The notes: generated by a model not told the origin, from the letters alone. Numbered from the stretch's first letter, positions 52,724-64,000 are shown. The stretch: 64,000 nucleotides of DNA from Macrothele yani (GCA_039090855.1 CM077011.1:29231001-29295000), one strand, 5' to 3'. Translations and numbers: made by a program.

Positions 52724-54135
52724 CACTGGCGGAAAGTGAAAAATGAACACCAAGAAGGAATTGGCGGACGATCATGAAATTTACATATGTTGATGTGTTA
52801 ATGGGGTCGAGTTTATGTAGGTGTGATGTTAATTTCAGGACCAACCGGTGAGCGCTTACGCCACAGCACGGCATAATATGCAAATTATCGTTGGTGGTAT
52901 TTAAGGAGTACGGCGAAGTGAATGTAATCAGTCATCGGCGTACGGACATGTGCGAAGACCCTGAAGAAGCTGCAATGCATGGACATGGAAGACGTGTATG
53001 ATTTCAGCAGTTATTGGACTTTGAGCGAGGTCGTCTAGTTGGACTCCGCTGGCCGGGTGGTCGTATCGTTGTATTGCGGAGCGGAATTGGACGTGAAGTA
53101 TCAGGTGGTGGTACGATGGTGGCATAGATGGTCCAAGGAACATTCCCACACGAGAAGACGTGGAAGCGTGACTCACAGACGGAATGATGAGCAGACCGAT
53201 CGACACATAAGAAGAGCTTCGTTGTCAAGCAGAACATCCACTGCGACACAAATTCGAGCTGCCATTGCACCTGAGGTGACTGTGCAAACAATCCGCAACC
53301 GTCTACTGGATGCAAGACTATGTGCATGTGTACCTCTGACTCCAGCCCACCGTCAGGAACGGCTGCAGTGGTGTCGCCAACATCTGCACTGGAGAACGCA
53401 ATGGCGATCTGTCATGTTCAGCGATGAAAGCAGATTCTGCTTGGGAGCTTCCGATGGCCATATGCATGTTCACAGACGCACAGGGGAGCGTCTCCACCCT
53501 TCTTGTATCCGCCAGCGACCCACAAGGCCTACACCTGGTCTGCTGGTGTGGGGAGCGATCAGCTATCACTCCCGTACACAGCTAGTGTTTGTACCGGGTA
53601 CGTTAAACAGTACCTCCTGCATCAACATCATTCAGCCCGTTGTTGTGCCATTTGTAGGGTCGGTCCATCGTGGTGTTTTCCAGCAAGATAATGCACGCCC
53701 ACACATGGCATGTGCAACGCAACATGCACTTCAGGGTGTGAGACAACTTCCATGGCCTGCACGTTCACCGGATTTGTCCCCCATTGAGCATGTGTGGGAT
53801 TTTATGGGACGACGACTTATCCGGTCTCCACGACCATCCCTGATTTACGTGTCCAGGTTGAGGATGCTTGGAACTCAATACCCCAAACTTACATCCAACA
53901 TCTGTACGACAGACTCCATGCCAGAATTGCACAGTGTGAGGCAGTTCATGGCGGTTCAACCTCGTACTAACCATGTTACATGGAAATGTTATTTTTCAGT
54001 TTACCAGCAAATACAGCTGTATTTTGCCATAATGTTTTGATCACGTTATCCTCTGTATTCCGTTATTATGCTGTATAAATTTCGTTGGTATCAGACGTCT
54101 CCTTCTTGGTGTTCTTTTTTCACTTTCCGCCAGTG
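52724..54135 (+). mobile_element. Tc1 element, 1412 bp
   Basis: The ends CACTGGCGGAAAGTGAAAAA form 30-bp-plus inverted repeats with TA at 52722-52723 and 54136-54137. Its flanks, CTCGGCAATTTA and TATTTCTTCAAATT, join into the mirror image of 51950-51980, confirming the empty site. Confidence 0.93.
52930..54000 (+). pseudogene. Tc1-like transposase, lightly damaged (32-residue D-E spacing)
   Basis: The N-terminus (FQQLLDFERGRLVGLR at about 53000) is in a different frame from the open 333-codon stretch 53039-54040. That stretch carries VTVQTIRNRLLDARLCACVP, WRSVMFSDESRFCLGASDGH, LLVWGAISYHSRTQLVFVPG, VFQQDNARPHMACATQHALQ and WPARSPDLSPIEHVWDFMGR. 32 residues lie between the second Asp and the Glu. 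After about 53830 the frame shifts again (RLRMLGTQYPKL), so the C-terminus is lost. The catalytic residues themselves are intact. Confidence 0.88.
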
Positions 54136-54757
54136 TATTTCTTCAAATTAAAGTGCAATTCTCACTTGGCTTACATGGAATGTTTTCTCGAAATTCGTTT
54201 GGAGTTCTTAATTCAGTTCTAAACATAGGAATATAGGCCCAGAAACGGCAATCTTTATAGCCCTTCCCCCTGAACTTTTGTGGCCAGTTGCCCTAAACTT
54301 AATGAACCGGCATGAAAGTTCAGACAAACAAAAATTTCCTTCCCCTCGTTAGGCACTTTGGAAAACTGCCCTACTGGAAAAATTGTCACACATTCAAAGT
54401 GTTCTTCGGAGGAACAGCAATTTGTTCCCGGCCCCTTAATGAAAAACGTGGTAATTTTCCAAGTTGCTGAAAGATGTGTGGCAGGGTTGCCGGTAATTTA
54501 CCGCACCGGAACACTGCCACACATCAGTGTTCCTGTGTGGTAGTTTACAGTGAACTGTTTGTTCTGGGGGTATTTCCTCCTGGAATATTTTTACCGCTTT
54601 TCAGTTTTCTGGGATATTTTTACCGTTTACCCCTCTCTAGACCTCGCCCTTCCCCCTTCTTAATCCGGCCCTGTGTCGATCATGTAAATGGATAACTGTT
54701 TCGTTGGAGTTGGATTTTATTTCGTTGGCTTTTTTTCCGTGGATATTTTTTTCCTTG

Positions 54758-55069
54758 GATTTTTTTCCCCTAGATTCATGAAAGATTGGTGTTTATGTTA
54801 TAACTCTTGAGAAATGTGTTTTAGAAGTCAGTTTGCCCTTAAGATGACTGTAAAAATATGTTGCACACAGAAGGTGTGATATGCAATTTTAAATGGATTT
54901 TTTCCCCTAGATTTTATTTGGATTTTTTCCCCTAGATTCATGAAAGATTGGTGTTTATGTTGTAACTCTTGAGAAATGTGTTTTAGAAGTCAGTTTGCCC
55001 TTAAGATGACTGTAAAAATACGTTTCACACAGGTGTGATATGCAATTTTAAATGGATGGTCTATGGTGA
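54758..55069. repeat. tandem duplication, ~162-bp period
   Basis: GGATTTTTTTCCCCTAGATT at 54758 and again at 54920 starts two units that share GATTGGTGTTTATGTT and AGAAGTCAGTTTGCCCTTAA with only a few differences. Confidence 0.92.
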
Positions 55070-56011
55070 TAAACATCTTGAACAACAATTATGATGGCCC
55101 ACAGTATTGAGAAAACATGTTCGAACAAAATTTAAGAAAGTAGTTGTTTACAACGGTTAAATCCAGTTTTGTTTCTTCAACTTCAATATCCAAAAACACA
55201 AAGTAAAAAATGTACCAATTATTGAAAAGAATAAATGCATGTTAATGTGAAATGTATTGCCCTCCGTCATTTATTATGTTGTTTAAATTGATTTTTTTTT
55301 AATTGGAAGATTGTGAGTTAATGTTATGTTTGTTATTTATTTATGTCATACATTTTAAAGCAGGCAAAATATTGTAATGTGTCAGAAATAGAATGCCTGT
55401 TGTCCACAACTATTGGTGCAAAAGTGAAAATAATGTCAAGTGGTTCATATATGTAGCAAAATTGATTGTAGTTGTTATTTTTGTGGAAAGAATAGTTTGT
55501 ATCACGTCTCGTGTTGGTTTATTATAACGGATGAATGTCGCTGCTTGTGTTAATGCTGCTAGAAATTCTGATCTCGTTATTTTGAGAGTTGTTTGCAAAA
55601 TGATGACGCCCTTGTCATTAACATGGTACTATCTCTGTAAAACTGTTATGATGAGCAGTTTGGAATAGTACACACCACAAGGATGTTGGGACATATATTT
55701 CTGCAGTTTGGAGTCTCTCTTTTCCTATTGCGCTTTGCCTTTATTTCCATGTTTCATTTTGCAGTATTTTCTTTTATTTATTTTTTAAATTAACCCATTT
55801 TAAGAAAAATTTAGTTAATTGTGAAAATGTGATGGGAGCATTTTCATTGATGTAGCTCACTGTAGGAATAGCCAAATGGCAAGATAAAAATACCAACAAG
55901 AAAGGTAAGTCTCAGTCATGAAATACAGAGTCAAACTGTTATATAATGTTGAAAGGAGAATTAAAAATGTTTGATATAATATAAACTTCTATATGATCCA
56001 GCCCCAGGCAT
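55070..56011. other. no recognisable feature
   Basis: Low-complexity AT-rich sequence. No family-like coding frame or shared repeat was found; it may be single-copy intergenic or intronic DNA. Confidence 0.4.
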
Positions 56012-56225
56012 GCCCCGCCCTGGTGGCACAGTGGTCTAAGCGATGTCTTCTGATCGTTTGTCCGAGATGGTTATGGGTTCGAATCCTGGTAAAGCATGGA
56101 TGTTGTGTTTGTCTTACGGCACTGGCTCTCTCCCTTCCCTGGAACCAGTGGTCCTAAATTAGGGCTGGGTGACTGCTTATAGCCCATTAAGTTGCTCATG
56201 GTGTTAAACCTCCAATAAAAAAAAC
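56012..56225 (+). repeat. SINE family A, full-length
   Basis: Complete copy with A box GGTGGCACAGTGGTCTAAGC, B box GGGTTCGAATCCTGG and the tail CCTCCAATAAAAAAA. Confidence 0.9.
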
Positions 56226-56914
56226 AAGGTGCAGAATCTTTTTGGAAGTCTGCATCTGCAAGGTAAAGGGATACCTAAATGTTAATTTTACCATACAATT
56301 TATTGTTCTGCACTGTGACTATGCAAAGTTTTGGAAATGAGTCAATTTGAGATTTTGCTAATAATGCAAATTAGTATTTAGTTGCGATAGTTTCGAAGTA
56401 GCTTTTTCCTGATAAAAAATGCAGGAGAAACTAATACTATTTTATTACATCAGAAGTTATACATCATTCTTTAAATGCTTTTGGAATTTTAAAAATAATT
56501 ATCAGAAAGTATAAAGAATATTTTGAAATCCATATTTTAAATTTGTATTTAGTTAACTGATCAAACTTTTAACTCTCTCTCAAATGTAAAAGTTTGGATG
56601 TTTTTCCTGATCATTTTGCCCTTACTATTTCCTGCAGCAATTATCTAGGTAGGGGCCTCACCAGGTGATTATTTAGGTGACTGTGTGAGGGGATATGGAT
56701 TATGTCAGCTTTAGAAATAACAGTAATTTTGTCACATTTAACTTGATTTGTAAAACAGGGGTACATATAATATTTTTGTTTGAAACCCAATGCATGAATT
56801 AACCACAGTTTTAAGAGACGTTTAGTGAAATGTGATAAAAGCATTTTTATTGATATAATTGTTATAACGTGTAAAATTAAAGTGAGAAAAATGATGATGG
56901 TTCTTCTGAAGCAA
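56226..56914. other. no recognisable feature
   Basis: AT-rich, with no supported gene or repeat. Confidence 0.35.
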
Positions 56915-57660
56915 AAACTTTTCACCTCATCAATCTGAGATGAAACAATCTGGAAGAAAATAATAATTGAAAAAAAGTTGCGACTGTCAACTTCCGGAAT
57001 ACTGTGTAATATGTCCTTGGAAACGAACAGGGGGTGTTAAAAATATGTGAACATATGGTTTAGTAAAAAAAAAAAAATCCGAGATAAAGCTATCTGGAAG
57101 TAAAATGCAACCGTTAACTTCCAAAATGCAGCATGGCTGTGAAAACGGAAGGAAATGTTGCAAATGCTTAACAAAAAAAAAAAAAAAAAAAAGTAAACAT
57201 TAATCGAACTGAAACAACACAATCTGGGTGTTAGAAAAGGCAAAATTGCAAACAACAGCCTCCAGGATGCCTCATAATGCGACCATGAAAAATGAAGGAC
57301 GGGTGATAAAAATGTATAAAAATATGGTGGTGGGGGGAGGAAGGGAATAAAAAGACACCTTATCAATCTAACTGAAGTAAAGATGTCTGGAAGCAAAAAG
57401 AAAAGGAAAAAAGAGTTGCAGCTTCAACTTATGGAATGCCAATGTATTTTCTAAGTTTAAGCATCTCCTGGGCTATAGAAACAGGAAAAGAATTAAAATA
57501 ATGGCTCTTGTAAAAAAAAAAAAAAAAAATTCATCTTAATCTAACTTTCAGTTTGATGAAAGTTTAGTCCTCCATGCCAAAAATTAAAAAAAAGGAAAAA
57601 TTGCAACCATTAGAAATTTCTGAGAATCTGTGATGGGCATCGCCATATTATGCTGTTTCT
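56915..57660. repeat. diverged tandem repeat, ~130-160 bp, about five units
   Basis: Units are marked by (A/T)(A/G)TCTGG(A/G)(A/T)G at 56948, 57092, 57222 and 57384. Each is followed by a lysine-codon-like A tract, a CAACTTCC(G/A)(G/A)AATG(C) motif and a GTTAAAAATATG-like motif. A-runs of 13-22 bases punctuate the units. Confidence 0.65.
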
Positions 57661-57719
57661 GCTCCTGGGAACCCAACTAATCAAAAATGGATTTTTAACC
57701 TTGTATGTCATGTTTACCA

Positions 57720-58025
57720 ATTAATCGAAGGTAAATAATTGTTAATTACAAATTATGGTGAGCAATAGAAATGTGAAATTGTTCTGCAATAAGCAAAACA
57801 TTTAACTGATGTAAAAGTTAAAGTAACTGGAAAAATTTTAAATTTCACCTGTTACATTTGTTTCATTGTTTACATGTTATGTCAGAAATATCAGTAAATT
57901 GGTGCTTGTTACGATAGTGGGTATTAATTTTTTCAGCTTCCTCTAGCACAGTGGGTCGGATGTTTCTAGATATGAAATAAACTCATGAAGATTTTTTTAA
58001 CTTTCAGTAACAAGTCCGTATAAAT
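57720..58025 (+). repeat. dispersed repeat, relative of 61438-61665
   Basis: Shared words in the same order include GGTAAATAAT, GTGCTTGTTA, ATGTTTCTAGATA and AAATAAACTCA, ending AACTTTC(A/C). Neither copy shows coding potential. Confidence 0.45.
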
Positions 58026-58100
58026 CAATGAAGGAAGAAATATTCCTCACAATACATGGGAAATCGATAGAAGATTCAAAGCAAACAATATAATTTCTGA

Positions 58101-58347
58101 ATTTGCATGTACCACATTACCGGTCATCCATGTAACTCTCTCTCAGAAATCTCTGAGGGTGTTCAGTTCCTAAGCTATGTTTGCTTAGTCTTAGTTGCTT
58201 GGAACTTCACTATCCTGGGTCGTGTAACAGTTAGCATGTTCAAACGGAAATCGGGAGATGCGGGTTCGCTTCCCGCTCCAGGGCAATGAAATTTTCTAGT
58301 TTTCTGAGGAAGTTACATAGATGACCAGTTATGTGGTACAAGCAAAT
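58101..58347 (+). mobile_element. short TIR element with tRNA-like core, second member
   Basis: 58101-58137 and 58311-58347 are inverted repeats of 37 bp with four mismatches (ATTTGCATGTACCACATTAC at the left tip). Between them, ~58214-58284 is tRNA-like: TCCTGGGTCGTGTAACAGTT for the 5' half and GATGCGGGTTCGCTTCCCGC for the T arm, followed by CAATGAAATTTTCTAGTTTT. That 3' extension also follows the tRNA-like block at 2770-2842, so the two elements are related although their outermost repeats differ. Confidence 0.65.
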
Positions 58348-58380
58348 TCACTTACTTAAGGCTTTACCCAGATTTATTCC

Positions 58381-58823
58381 TTTGGTTCTAGTTCCACTTA
58401 AAGAAATTTTGTTTAATCTTCCTTCCCTCTGAGTTCTTTTTGATGTTTACAGACATTTCTGGCCTCTTGATGCTGGTCAAGGCCTGCTCACAATGTACAG
58501 AAGGATTAACAAAAGTTTTGTTTTCTTATGAAGAATTTGAATGATTCATTTCAAATAATGGATTATTATTAATACTACTACTAATAATATTATTAATACT
58601 ACTACTAATAATATTATTAATACTACTACTAATAATAATAATCCATTATTTGAAATGAATCATTCAAATTCTTCATAAGTAAACAAAACTTTTGTTAATC
58701 CTTCTGTACATTGTGAGCAGGCCTTGACCAGCATCAAGAGGCCAGAAATGTCTGTAAACATCAAAAAGAACTCAAAGGGAAGGAAGATTACACAAAATTT
58801 CTTCAAGTGGAACTAGAACTAAA
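58381..58823. repeat. near-perfect palindrome with ~187-bp arms
   Basis: 58381-58567 and 58637-58823 are reverse complements with about five mismatches. The ~70-bp centre is three copies of a 24-bp AAT/ACT triplet unit (ATTATTAATACTACTACTAA). It is either a recent inverted duplication, a MITE or an assembly foldback. Confidence 0.9.
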
Positions 58824-58907
58824 GCAAATTCAGAATTTATATTCTGTTTACTTTGAATATTCTAAGTCTGTATATATATATATTTTTTTTTCTATAGTGA
58901 ATTATCA

Positions 58908-59165
58908 CTATTGATTTTTCTTGCCCCGAATGTGCTTCATTATTCGATTTCCCTGTGAATTTCCTGTTGAAAGCTTTCTTTTAACACTTGATGAACCATA
59001 ACGGAATTTTGGTTTCAGTTCATCCTTGTTTTTTAATATTGTAGAAAGAATCTCGTGGAATGCCAAAGTGTTTTCCTCAAATTGAAATATTTTAATTTTT
59101 CCTACTAAACTGATTGATTTAATTTTCTTGCTGAATGTCAAAATTTTATATTTGCTAGAAGCCAT
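58908..59165 (-). pseudogene. possible pogo/Tigger-type N-terminal HTH remnant
   Basis: The 85-codon frame starts MASSKYKILTFSKKIKSISL and contains EILSTILKNKDEL followed by SVKRKL. The order basic start, KI...SL..., LSTILKNK is that of the first helix-turn-helix of CENP-B/Tigger/pogo transposases. The middle (GKIKIFQFEENTLAFH) is not canonical and no second HTH or DDE domain follows, so it would be a truncated relic. Confidence 0.4.
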
Positions 59166-59345
59166 GGTTTTTCAGTTTTATATATGCACATGCAAAGACA
59201 ACGAGTTGAAGTCCAACTAAATTTACGCAATGTGGCCGATGTAATTTTTTATTGTGCGAGTACTTAAACAGCGCCCTCTGAATTCTTAGGGTGACAGCCC
59301 TTTCAAAGAAGTAAGGAATCCCTGTTGGGAGTCGTATCCCTAGCA

Positions 59346-62107
59346 TGACATCATTAATCTAATTTCCTGTCCATGGCTCTAAAATTACATTGCCCAACAT
59401 ATCTGGGGCATAGAAAATTTCTGTTCATGCAGGCAGTTTTTTCTCCTACATGCTTTAATCTAACTTTCGTGCAAAAATTATAAGATGAAATGTAAAAGAA
59501 AGAAAAAAAAGTTTTATTTCCCAATCAATGTTCTCACTACTCAGAAGCTCCCTCCATCTACTTTATTTAATAAAATTAATAGGGTTTGTTTTAAGAAAGT
59601 AATGTCTGTAAAGTCAAAATGGATGACCGTTACTGGCATGTTAGTCTTGAAATTTCCCTAATGGTGTACCGAGGGGGATGCAAAGGGCCATATGCACCCC
59701 CCAAAATAATTGTCTAGTATTAAAGATTGATTAAAATTGTCGGTGACGTTATTTTGCTAATGTCACCATTCTGGTCTTCCTTAAATTGCTGCCAGTTACT
59801 TCTTCATTTGGAATGGTCAGACGAGGTCACATATGCCTATTGTTAAAATGCCTATCTCCCCCCCCCTCCGTGCATTTCCCACTTATATGCCATTAAAGAA
59901 AGAAGAGAGCGAACTGGTGTTGCAGTGGTCTAGGCATCAGGCTAATGAATGGTGAGGGCTAGGGCCTAGGGGAGCGAAGGGGTAAGCCTTTTATCTTGAG
60001 TACATACCATAGCAGGAGAACAAAAACATAGAATGAACATTACCTTGCATTTAATAGTATTTGAGAAAAATAAAAGTACCTATTCTCATACACATTTTTT
60101 TCATCACTTGAGGATAGAATGATACCATAGCTGCAGTGGTAAAACCAAAAATGTGAGAATTTTTCGATTGTTGACTTGACATCATGTAAAATTTTAATCA
60201 CCGATGCATAATACAGATGCAACTTGATGTAAATGTTATGTATAGTGCTAGAACAGTCTGATGTGATTGCAAAAGTGGTTCTTTGATCAAATTTAATTTT
60301 TAAATAGCGATAATTTAAACTACACAATTTAGCTTCGTGGCTTGGTATTACAGCGACAATATGCACCCCCAAAATTAATTTCTGAGTACGCCAATGTCAA
60401 TCTGACAGGTTCTTAGTGGCCCTGAGTAGATATTAAGTAGGGTTTTGCTAGGGAGGGGTTGTGTTACAGGGAGAATGGAAGTAAAACAAGTAAAGGAAAC
60501 AATGTTCCGTGCAAACTGGCGTAGTAGTTTTCTGGTGAAAGAGGAAAAACTCTGTTAATGCCACTTATTTTGTTTGTCAATAACTGATTAACCGCCATAT
60601 GTGCAGTTTCCTCTAAAATTGTTTGTAGTGTGCGAGTTAAAATAAGAAGGGAGAATTTTATGAAGTTCAAGTGATCTATAAAAACTTTGTATTGTGCAAG
60701 CATTATAAATACCCATAAGTTGCTTTAGATTTTTAATTCAATTAAACTAGGAAGCCATTTCTCAATATGAGCTTTATTCAAAGAATTATAATGGGTTTGA
60801 CTGTAGTTGATTTTTGTATTTTTCGAAGTGCTTTTATTGCCGAAAAAAAATTTAATTTACTTCTACTCAGCTGGGTGCTGATTTCTGTACGGGGAAGTTG
60901 ATGCTGCATGGTCACAAGAGCTGCACATTGAAATTTTGAGAATCACATTGCAAATTTTATGCAAATCCTTGATCACGGGTTAACCCGTGAAGTTGTGGAT
61001 GAATCTTGGAATGGGTGCCTAAACAGAAACTTGCTGTAGTTGGGGGAATTTTGTTTCAAGTAGCTGAATTCAAAGTAAGTTAAATGGAGTCAGCATACAT
61101 AAATGCTGTTTTTTTTTTGTTTTTTTTTTTAAATCTGGAACTATAAAATAGACTGATCATATTTAGTTGTAGTGAACCTTTCCTTTGTTGGTATTCTTGT
61201 CATTCTGCTAATCCTACAGTAAGCTACATTGCTACCAAATTATACATCACGTAAATAATTACCTTTTAAAGCAGCTTGCAACACTTGGTAGGAAAGCCAA
61301 CATCTAATTAATGTTTTTGCAGCTATTGAAAGCTCTGACTATTGTGCGCAAGTTATCATCCATAGCCACATCAAACTACTGACTCAAAATGTCAGGTTAA
61401 AACTAGTCATTCATAAGCTGCTTGTCAATTAATTATTAAGGGTAAATAATGCATGTTTATTAAAAATATAACAATAAATACAAATTTTAAATAACAAATA
61501 ACTACAAAATATTTGAAATTTCATTTGTTTTGTGTGCTTGTTATGACAGAAGATGTTAAAAAAAATTTCACTTCCTGTAAACCAGTGAATGAAATGTTTC
61601 TAGATACAAAATAAACTCAAAAGATTTTCTAAACTTTCCATAGCAAATCTGTTCGAAGTAGTTTTCTTATTTATTATTATTTTTTTTTATTATGGTGATT
61701 TCATTTTCATTGCTTGACTAATCTCGTCATTCTTGTCTTGAATGTTCTCCACTATCTGTATTGAGTGATTTTACCAAGAGCTTCTCATTAATATTTGCAT
61801 AATCTTGAAAAGAAACTTCATAGGCAAGATGACTGCCTCCTTGTTGCAGATAACCCCAGGTTTTATCTTTGACTCATTTTCGCTACCTTCTTTCTCATTT
61901 GTAGATAAGTTTTCATTGTTCACCTTGTAAGGCTTTTTTAAAACCGGCATGTTTCCAACGGTTTTGAACTGCTCCCTTTTTAAAATTGCTTTTTCAAGCA
62001 CTATTTAGCATACCACATGCCTATCCAGCATCAATAATGGTTCCTTCATTTTTCAAATTACCATATTTTTCGGAATATGAGATGAACTTTTTTTCCAAAA
62101 TATTTGG
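59346..62107. other. long interval without recognisable genes
   Basis: AT-rich DNA with a C8 run near 59863 and several T tracts. Short minus-strand frames (for example 61771-62001, LEKAILKREQFKTVGNMPVL) are not convincing. Only the dispersed repeat at 61438-61665 is shared within the window. Confidence 0.4.
61438..61665 (+). repeat. dispersed repeat, relative of 57720-58025
   Basis: It contains GGGTAAATAATGCATG, TGTGCTTGTTATGACAG and ATGTTTCTAGATACAAAATA, in the same order and spacing class as the other copy. Confidence 0.45.
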
Positions 62108-62873
62108 TAAGAGTGGATTTTAAGTACTTTGTACTCATATACACTGTTTCTCACATTATAATTAACCATATATCAACGGGTCAATCCTCCATTGCCTCCC
62201 GTCAAAATTTCGAACCATTCATGATAAAAATTATGAGTTAAAATAAAACATCTATTGAAAACAGAATCTTTAAGCATAACTTGCATTTTATATCGGATGC
62301 ATATTACTGATTGATAATCTGACGAACTCATAATCCTGTTCAGGCTGTTATTTATTTCATTGTCCGTCGTAATGCAATGTCTTTTCATATTTTGTAGCTT
62401 TTCCAACGTGAAGTCAATAAGGTCATTTTGAAGTCAAACATGAAGAAAATTGAAGATAGTGACAAAGAAATTAAATTAATTAAATTTCGAATTTGATTAA
62501 TTTAATTTCTTTGTCACTATTTTCAATTTTCTTCATGTTTGACTTCAAAATGACCTTATTGACTTCACGTTGGAAAAACTACAAAATTTGAAAAGACATT
62601 GCATTACGACGGACAATGAAATAAATAACAGCCTGAACAGGATTATGAGTTCGTCAGACTATCAATCAGTAATATGCATCCGATATAAAACGTAAATTAT
62701 GCTTAAAGATTCTGTTTTCAATAGATGTTTTATTACAACTTATAATTTTTATCATGAATTGTTTGAGATTTTGAAAAGAAGCAATGGAGGATTGACCAGT
62801 TGATATATGGTTAATTATAACGTGAGAAACAGTGTATATGAGTAAAGTACTTAAAATCTACTCTTAATCGTTT
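62108..62873. repeat. palindrome with ~380-bp arms and almost no spacer
   Basis: 62108-62487 and ~62492-62873 are reverse complements with roughly 5 percent mismatch by eye. The centre is the A/T-rich junction near 62490. A 77-codon frame in the left arm (MEKLQNMKRHCITTDNEINN) is mirrored in the right but belongs to no family I recognise. Confidence 0.9.
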
Positions 62874-63266
62874 AGACCATGTATTCCATATATGTCATAT
62901 ATTATATGAACATATACTATTAAAAAATATTTGGTGTCAGAATCCCTGCGAGTCTTTTATACCAAAGGACTTTATCATCATCAGGAATGTATATGCATGT
63001 GTGCTGCTAAATTAGTTAAGACTGCTATTGCTTTATCTCGGATATAGTATTTATGCTGCTTTATAATAATAGGATTCGGCAGTAATTTGGTACTTTTATA
63101 GCTACTTATGATTTAAAGGAAATCCATTTCAGAACATTTGGATGATAAGCTTTTGGAATTTTTGTTTCGACGTTGGTTCAAAATGCAACACATCGATGTG
63201 ACTTTCCGTTTTGCAACTCGCTGATTTCACCTCCAAGTTTTAAGCTTATTCAGTTTGTGAAAACAT

Positions 63267-63297
<31 letters not shown>

Positions 63298-63659
63298 CAA
63301 ATCAAAATGTTTCTTTTTGTTCTGTGTTTTTATTGCCTTGATTGCTTTTATTTGTCGTGGTGGGTGTGCACATAGGCATTATGTAAACCAAGCGCATGTT
63401 TATGTGTGGAACTGCTTGAAGTATTGATAATTGGAAATCTGCATCTGATTTGTAACTTGTAATACAAAGTTGAACAGCAAAAAGATCCCACTGGGTTTCT
63501 TAAAATTTGTACAAATGAGTGTGTCTACATCTTCTAAAAGATTGAAAGTTTTTCACTTGGTTCTGTTTTTCAGTCATCAAGCTCCTTTACATCCTTTTCA
63601 TACCATCGTCCCATCTCAGCAGGGGTCTTCACATAGCCTTTCTTCAGGGGCATCTCTCT
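62874..63659. other. no gene; (CA)n microsatellite
   Basis: The only clear structure is a (CA)14 tract at 63271-63298. Confidence 0.5.
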
Positions 63660-64000
63660 TTAGTCTTTAGAGAAGAAAAGCCTTTTTTTAACAAATAACA
63701 TCTTCAATTCTTTTACACAGTTGTCATTATTATCTATGACCTCTTGCCATCTTTTTGGTAGTAACTGAATTCCTCTTCTGTAGAACTCCTCCGTTTCAGA
63801 GTCAAACACAAACTCACTTAACTCAGCTTGAGTATCTTCAATTTCATCAAAGGTATTTCCAGTGAAGTTTTTCTGAAGAGATCAAAAAGGTGGTGGTCCA
63901 TAGGTGCAAGGTCTGGGGAATATAGGGGGTGGGGGCAAGTTAACACTTTCCATCCAGTGATTTCTAATTTTCTCTGAGTGTCTAAATCTGTATGGGGTCT
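63660..64000 (-). pseudogene. mariner-like transposase C-terminus (continues past window)
   Basis: The minus strand reads, in two frames, a degraded PPYSPDLAP-type segment (NLPPPPIFPRPCTYGPPPF; the alternative frame gives HHLFDLFRKTSLEIPL), then DEIEDTQAELSEFVFDSETE, EFYRRGIQLLPKRWQEVIDN and a stop at 63660. This is the end of a mariner/SETMAR-like transposase. The frameshift before DEIEDTQ makes it a relic. The catalytic part lies beyond 64000. Confidence 0.8.

Larger units (their letters stand above)
45975..54490. repeat. interrupted inverted-repeat (foldback) element
   Basis: The left arm is 45975-46161 joined to 51811-~52182. The right arm is ~52507-52723 joined to 54136-~54490. Matching pairs include CACTTTGAATGTGTGACAAT with its inverse near 54400, TTTAGGGCAACTGGCCACAA (51818) with its inverse near 54280, TGAGAATTGCACTTTAATTT (51938) with its inverse at 54146, and CTTTATATAATGATTCTGTA (52160) with its inverse at 52507. 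Without the two later insertions (46162-51804 and 52724-54135) the element would be about 1.5 kb. An ~85-bp block (ACTTCCGTAAT(A/T)TTATATTCT) occurs twice directly and once inverted around the centre. Confidence 0.82.

Noticed and set aside
59905..59950. Another SINE head (GTTGCAGTGGTCTAGGCATC)
   Set aside because: Only an A-box-like word is present; no B box, body or tail follows.
61771..62406. Host or pogo-type gene on the minus strand
   Set aside because: The two frames (LEKAILKREQF..., MEKLQNMKRHC...) show no continuous domain, and the second lies wholly inside one arm of a palindrome.

Overview
This is a eukaryotic, repeat-dominated stretch with no convincing intact host gene. The organism is probably an arthropod. 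A chelicerate (spider or horseshoe-crab-like) would fit, because several Tc1-like transposases, the polyA-tailed tRNA-derived SINE and two uncharacterised protein families resemble ones I associate with arthropod genomes. That assignment is inference from memory, not from a search. Almost everything recognisable is transposon sequence, mostly old, broken and nested.

Layout. 1-9.3 kb: a Tc1 transposase cut by the window edge, a solo mariner end, a second tRNA-derived SINE (family B), a palindrome with tRNA-like sequence in both arms, a LINE RNase H fragment, a near-intact Tc1 element (4932-6151), a decayed mariner (6418-7471) and a decayed Tc1 (7645-9045). 9.3-14.8 kb: several copies of SINE family A, a decayed Tc1, and a pseudogene of an uncharacterised arthropod protein family (11578-13223). 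14.8-31.8 kb: the remains of one diverged tandem array (units of about 130-160 bp, many with a CTCF-like core). It has been split by a Tc1-inside-Tc1 nest (16279-18568), a 4.3-kb palindrome (20240-24562), two further Tc1 elements, and a full-length RTE-type LINE whose 986-codon ORF is open (27641-30827). 32.5-41.7 kb: hAT fossils, one holding a SINE that in turn holds a 2.2-kb foldback element; a Tc1 fossil; a hAT fossil holding a TTAA-flanked MITE; and a mariner fossil split by a SINE. 42-45.6 kb: short tandem repeats and four SINE A copies. 45.9-54.5 kb: an inverted-repeat element with two insertions, a 5.6-kb long-terminal-inverted-repeat transposon (which itself holds a solo LTR) in the left arm and a Tc1 in the right arm. 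54.5-64 kb: AT-rich sequence with fewer transposons, tandem duplications, a second TIR element with a tRNA-like core, two very good palindromes and a mariner 3' fragment at the end.

Nothing here forms a pathway. The functional logic is that of selfish elements: DDE transposases acting on TA-flanked inverted repeats, hAT transposases leaving 8-bp duplications, an endonuclease/reverse transcriptase LINE, and non-autonomous SINEs, MITEs and foldbacks that need enzymes supplied elsewhere. Target-site duplications and reconstructed empty sites give a relative order of insertion at several places. The least explained signals are the 20-fold CTCF-like motif array, TIR elements that carry tRNA-like cores, and the link between a long-TIR transposon and an uncharacterised protein family.
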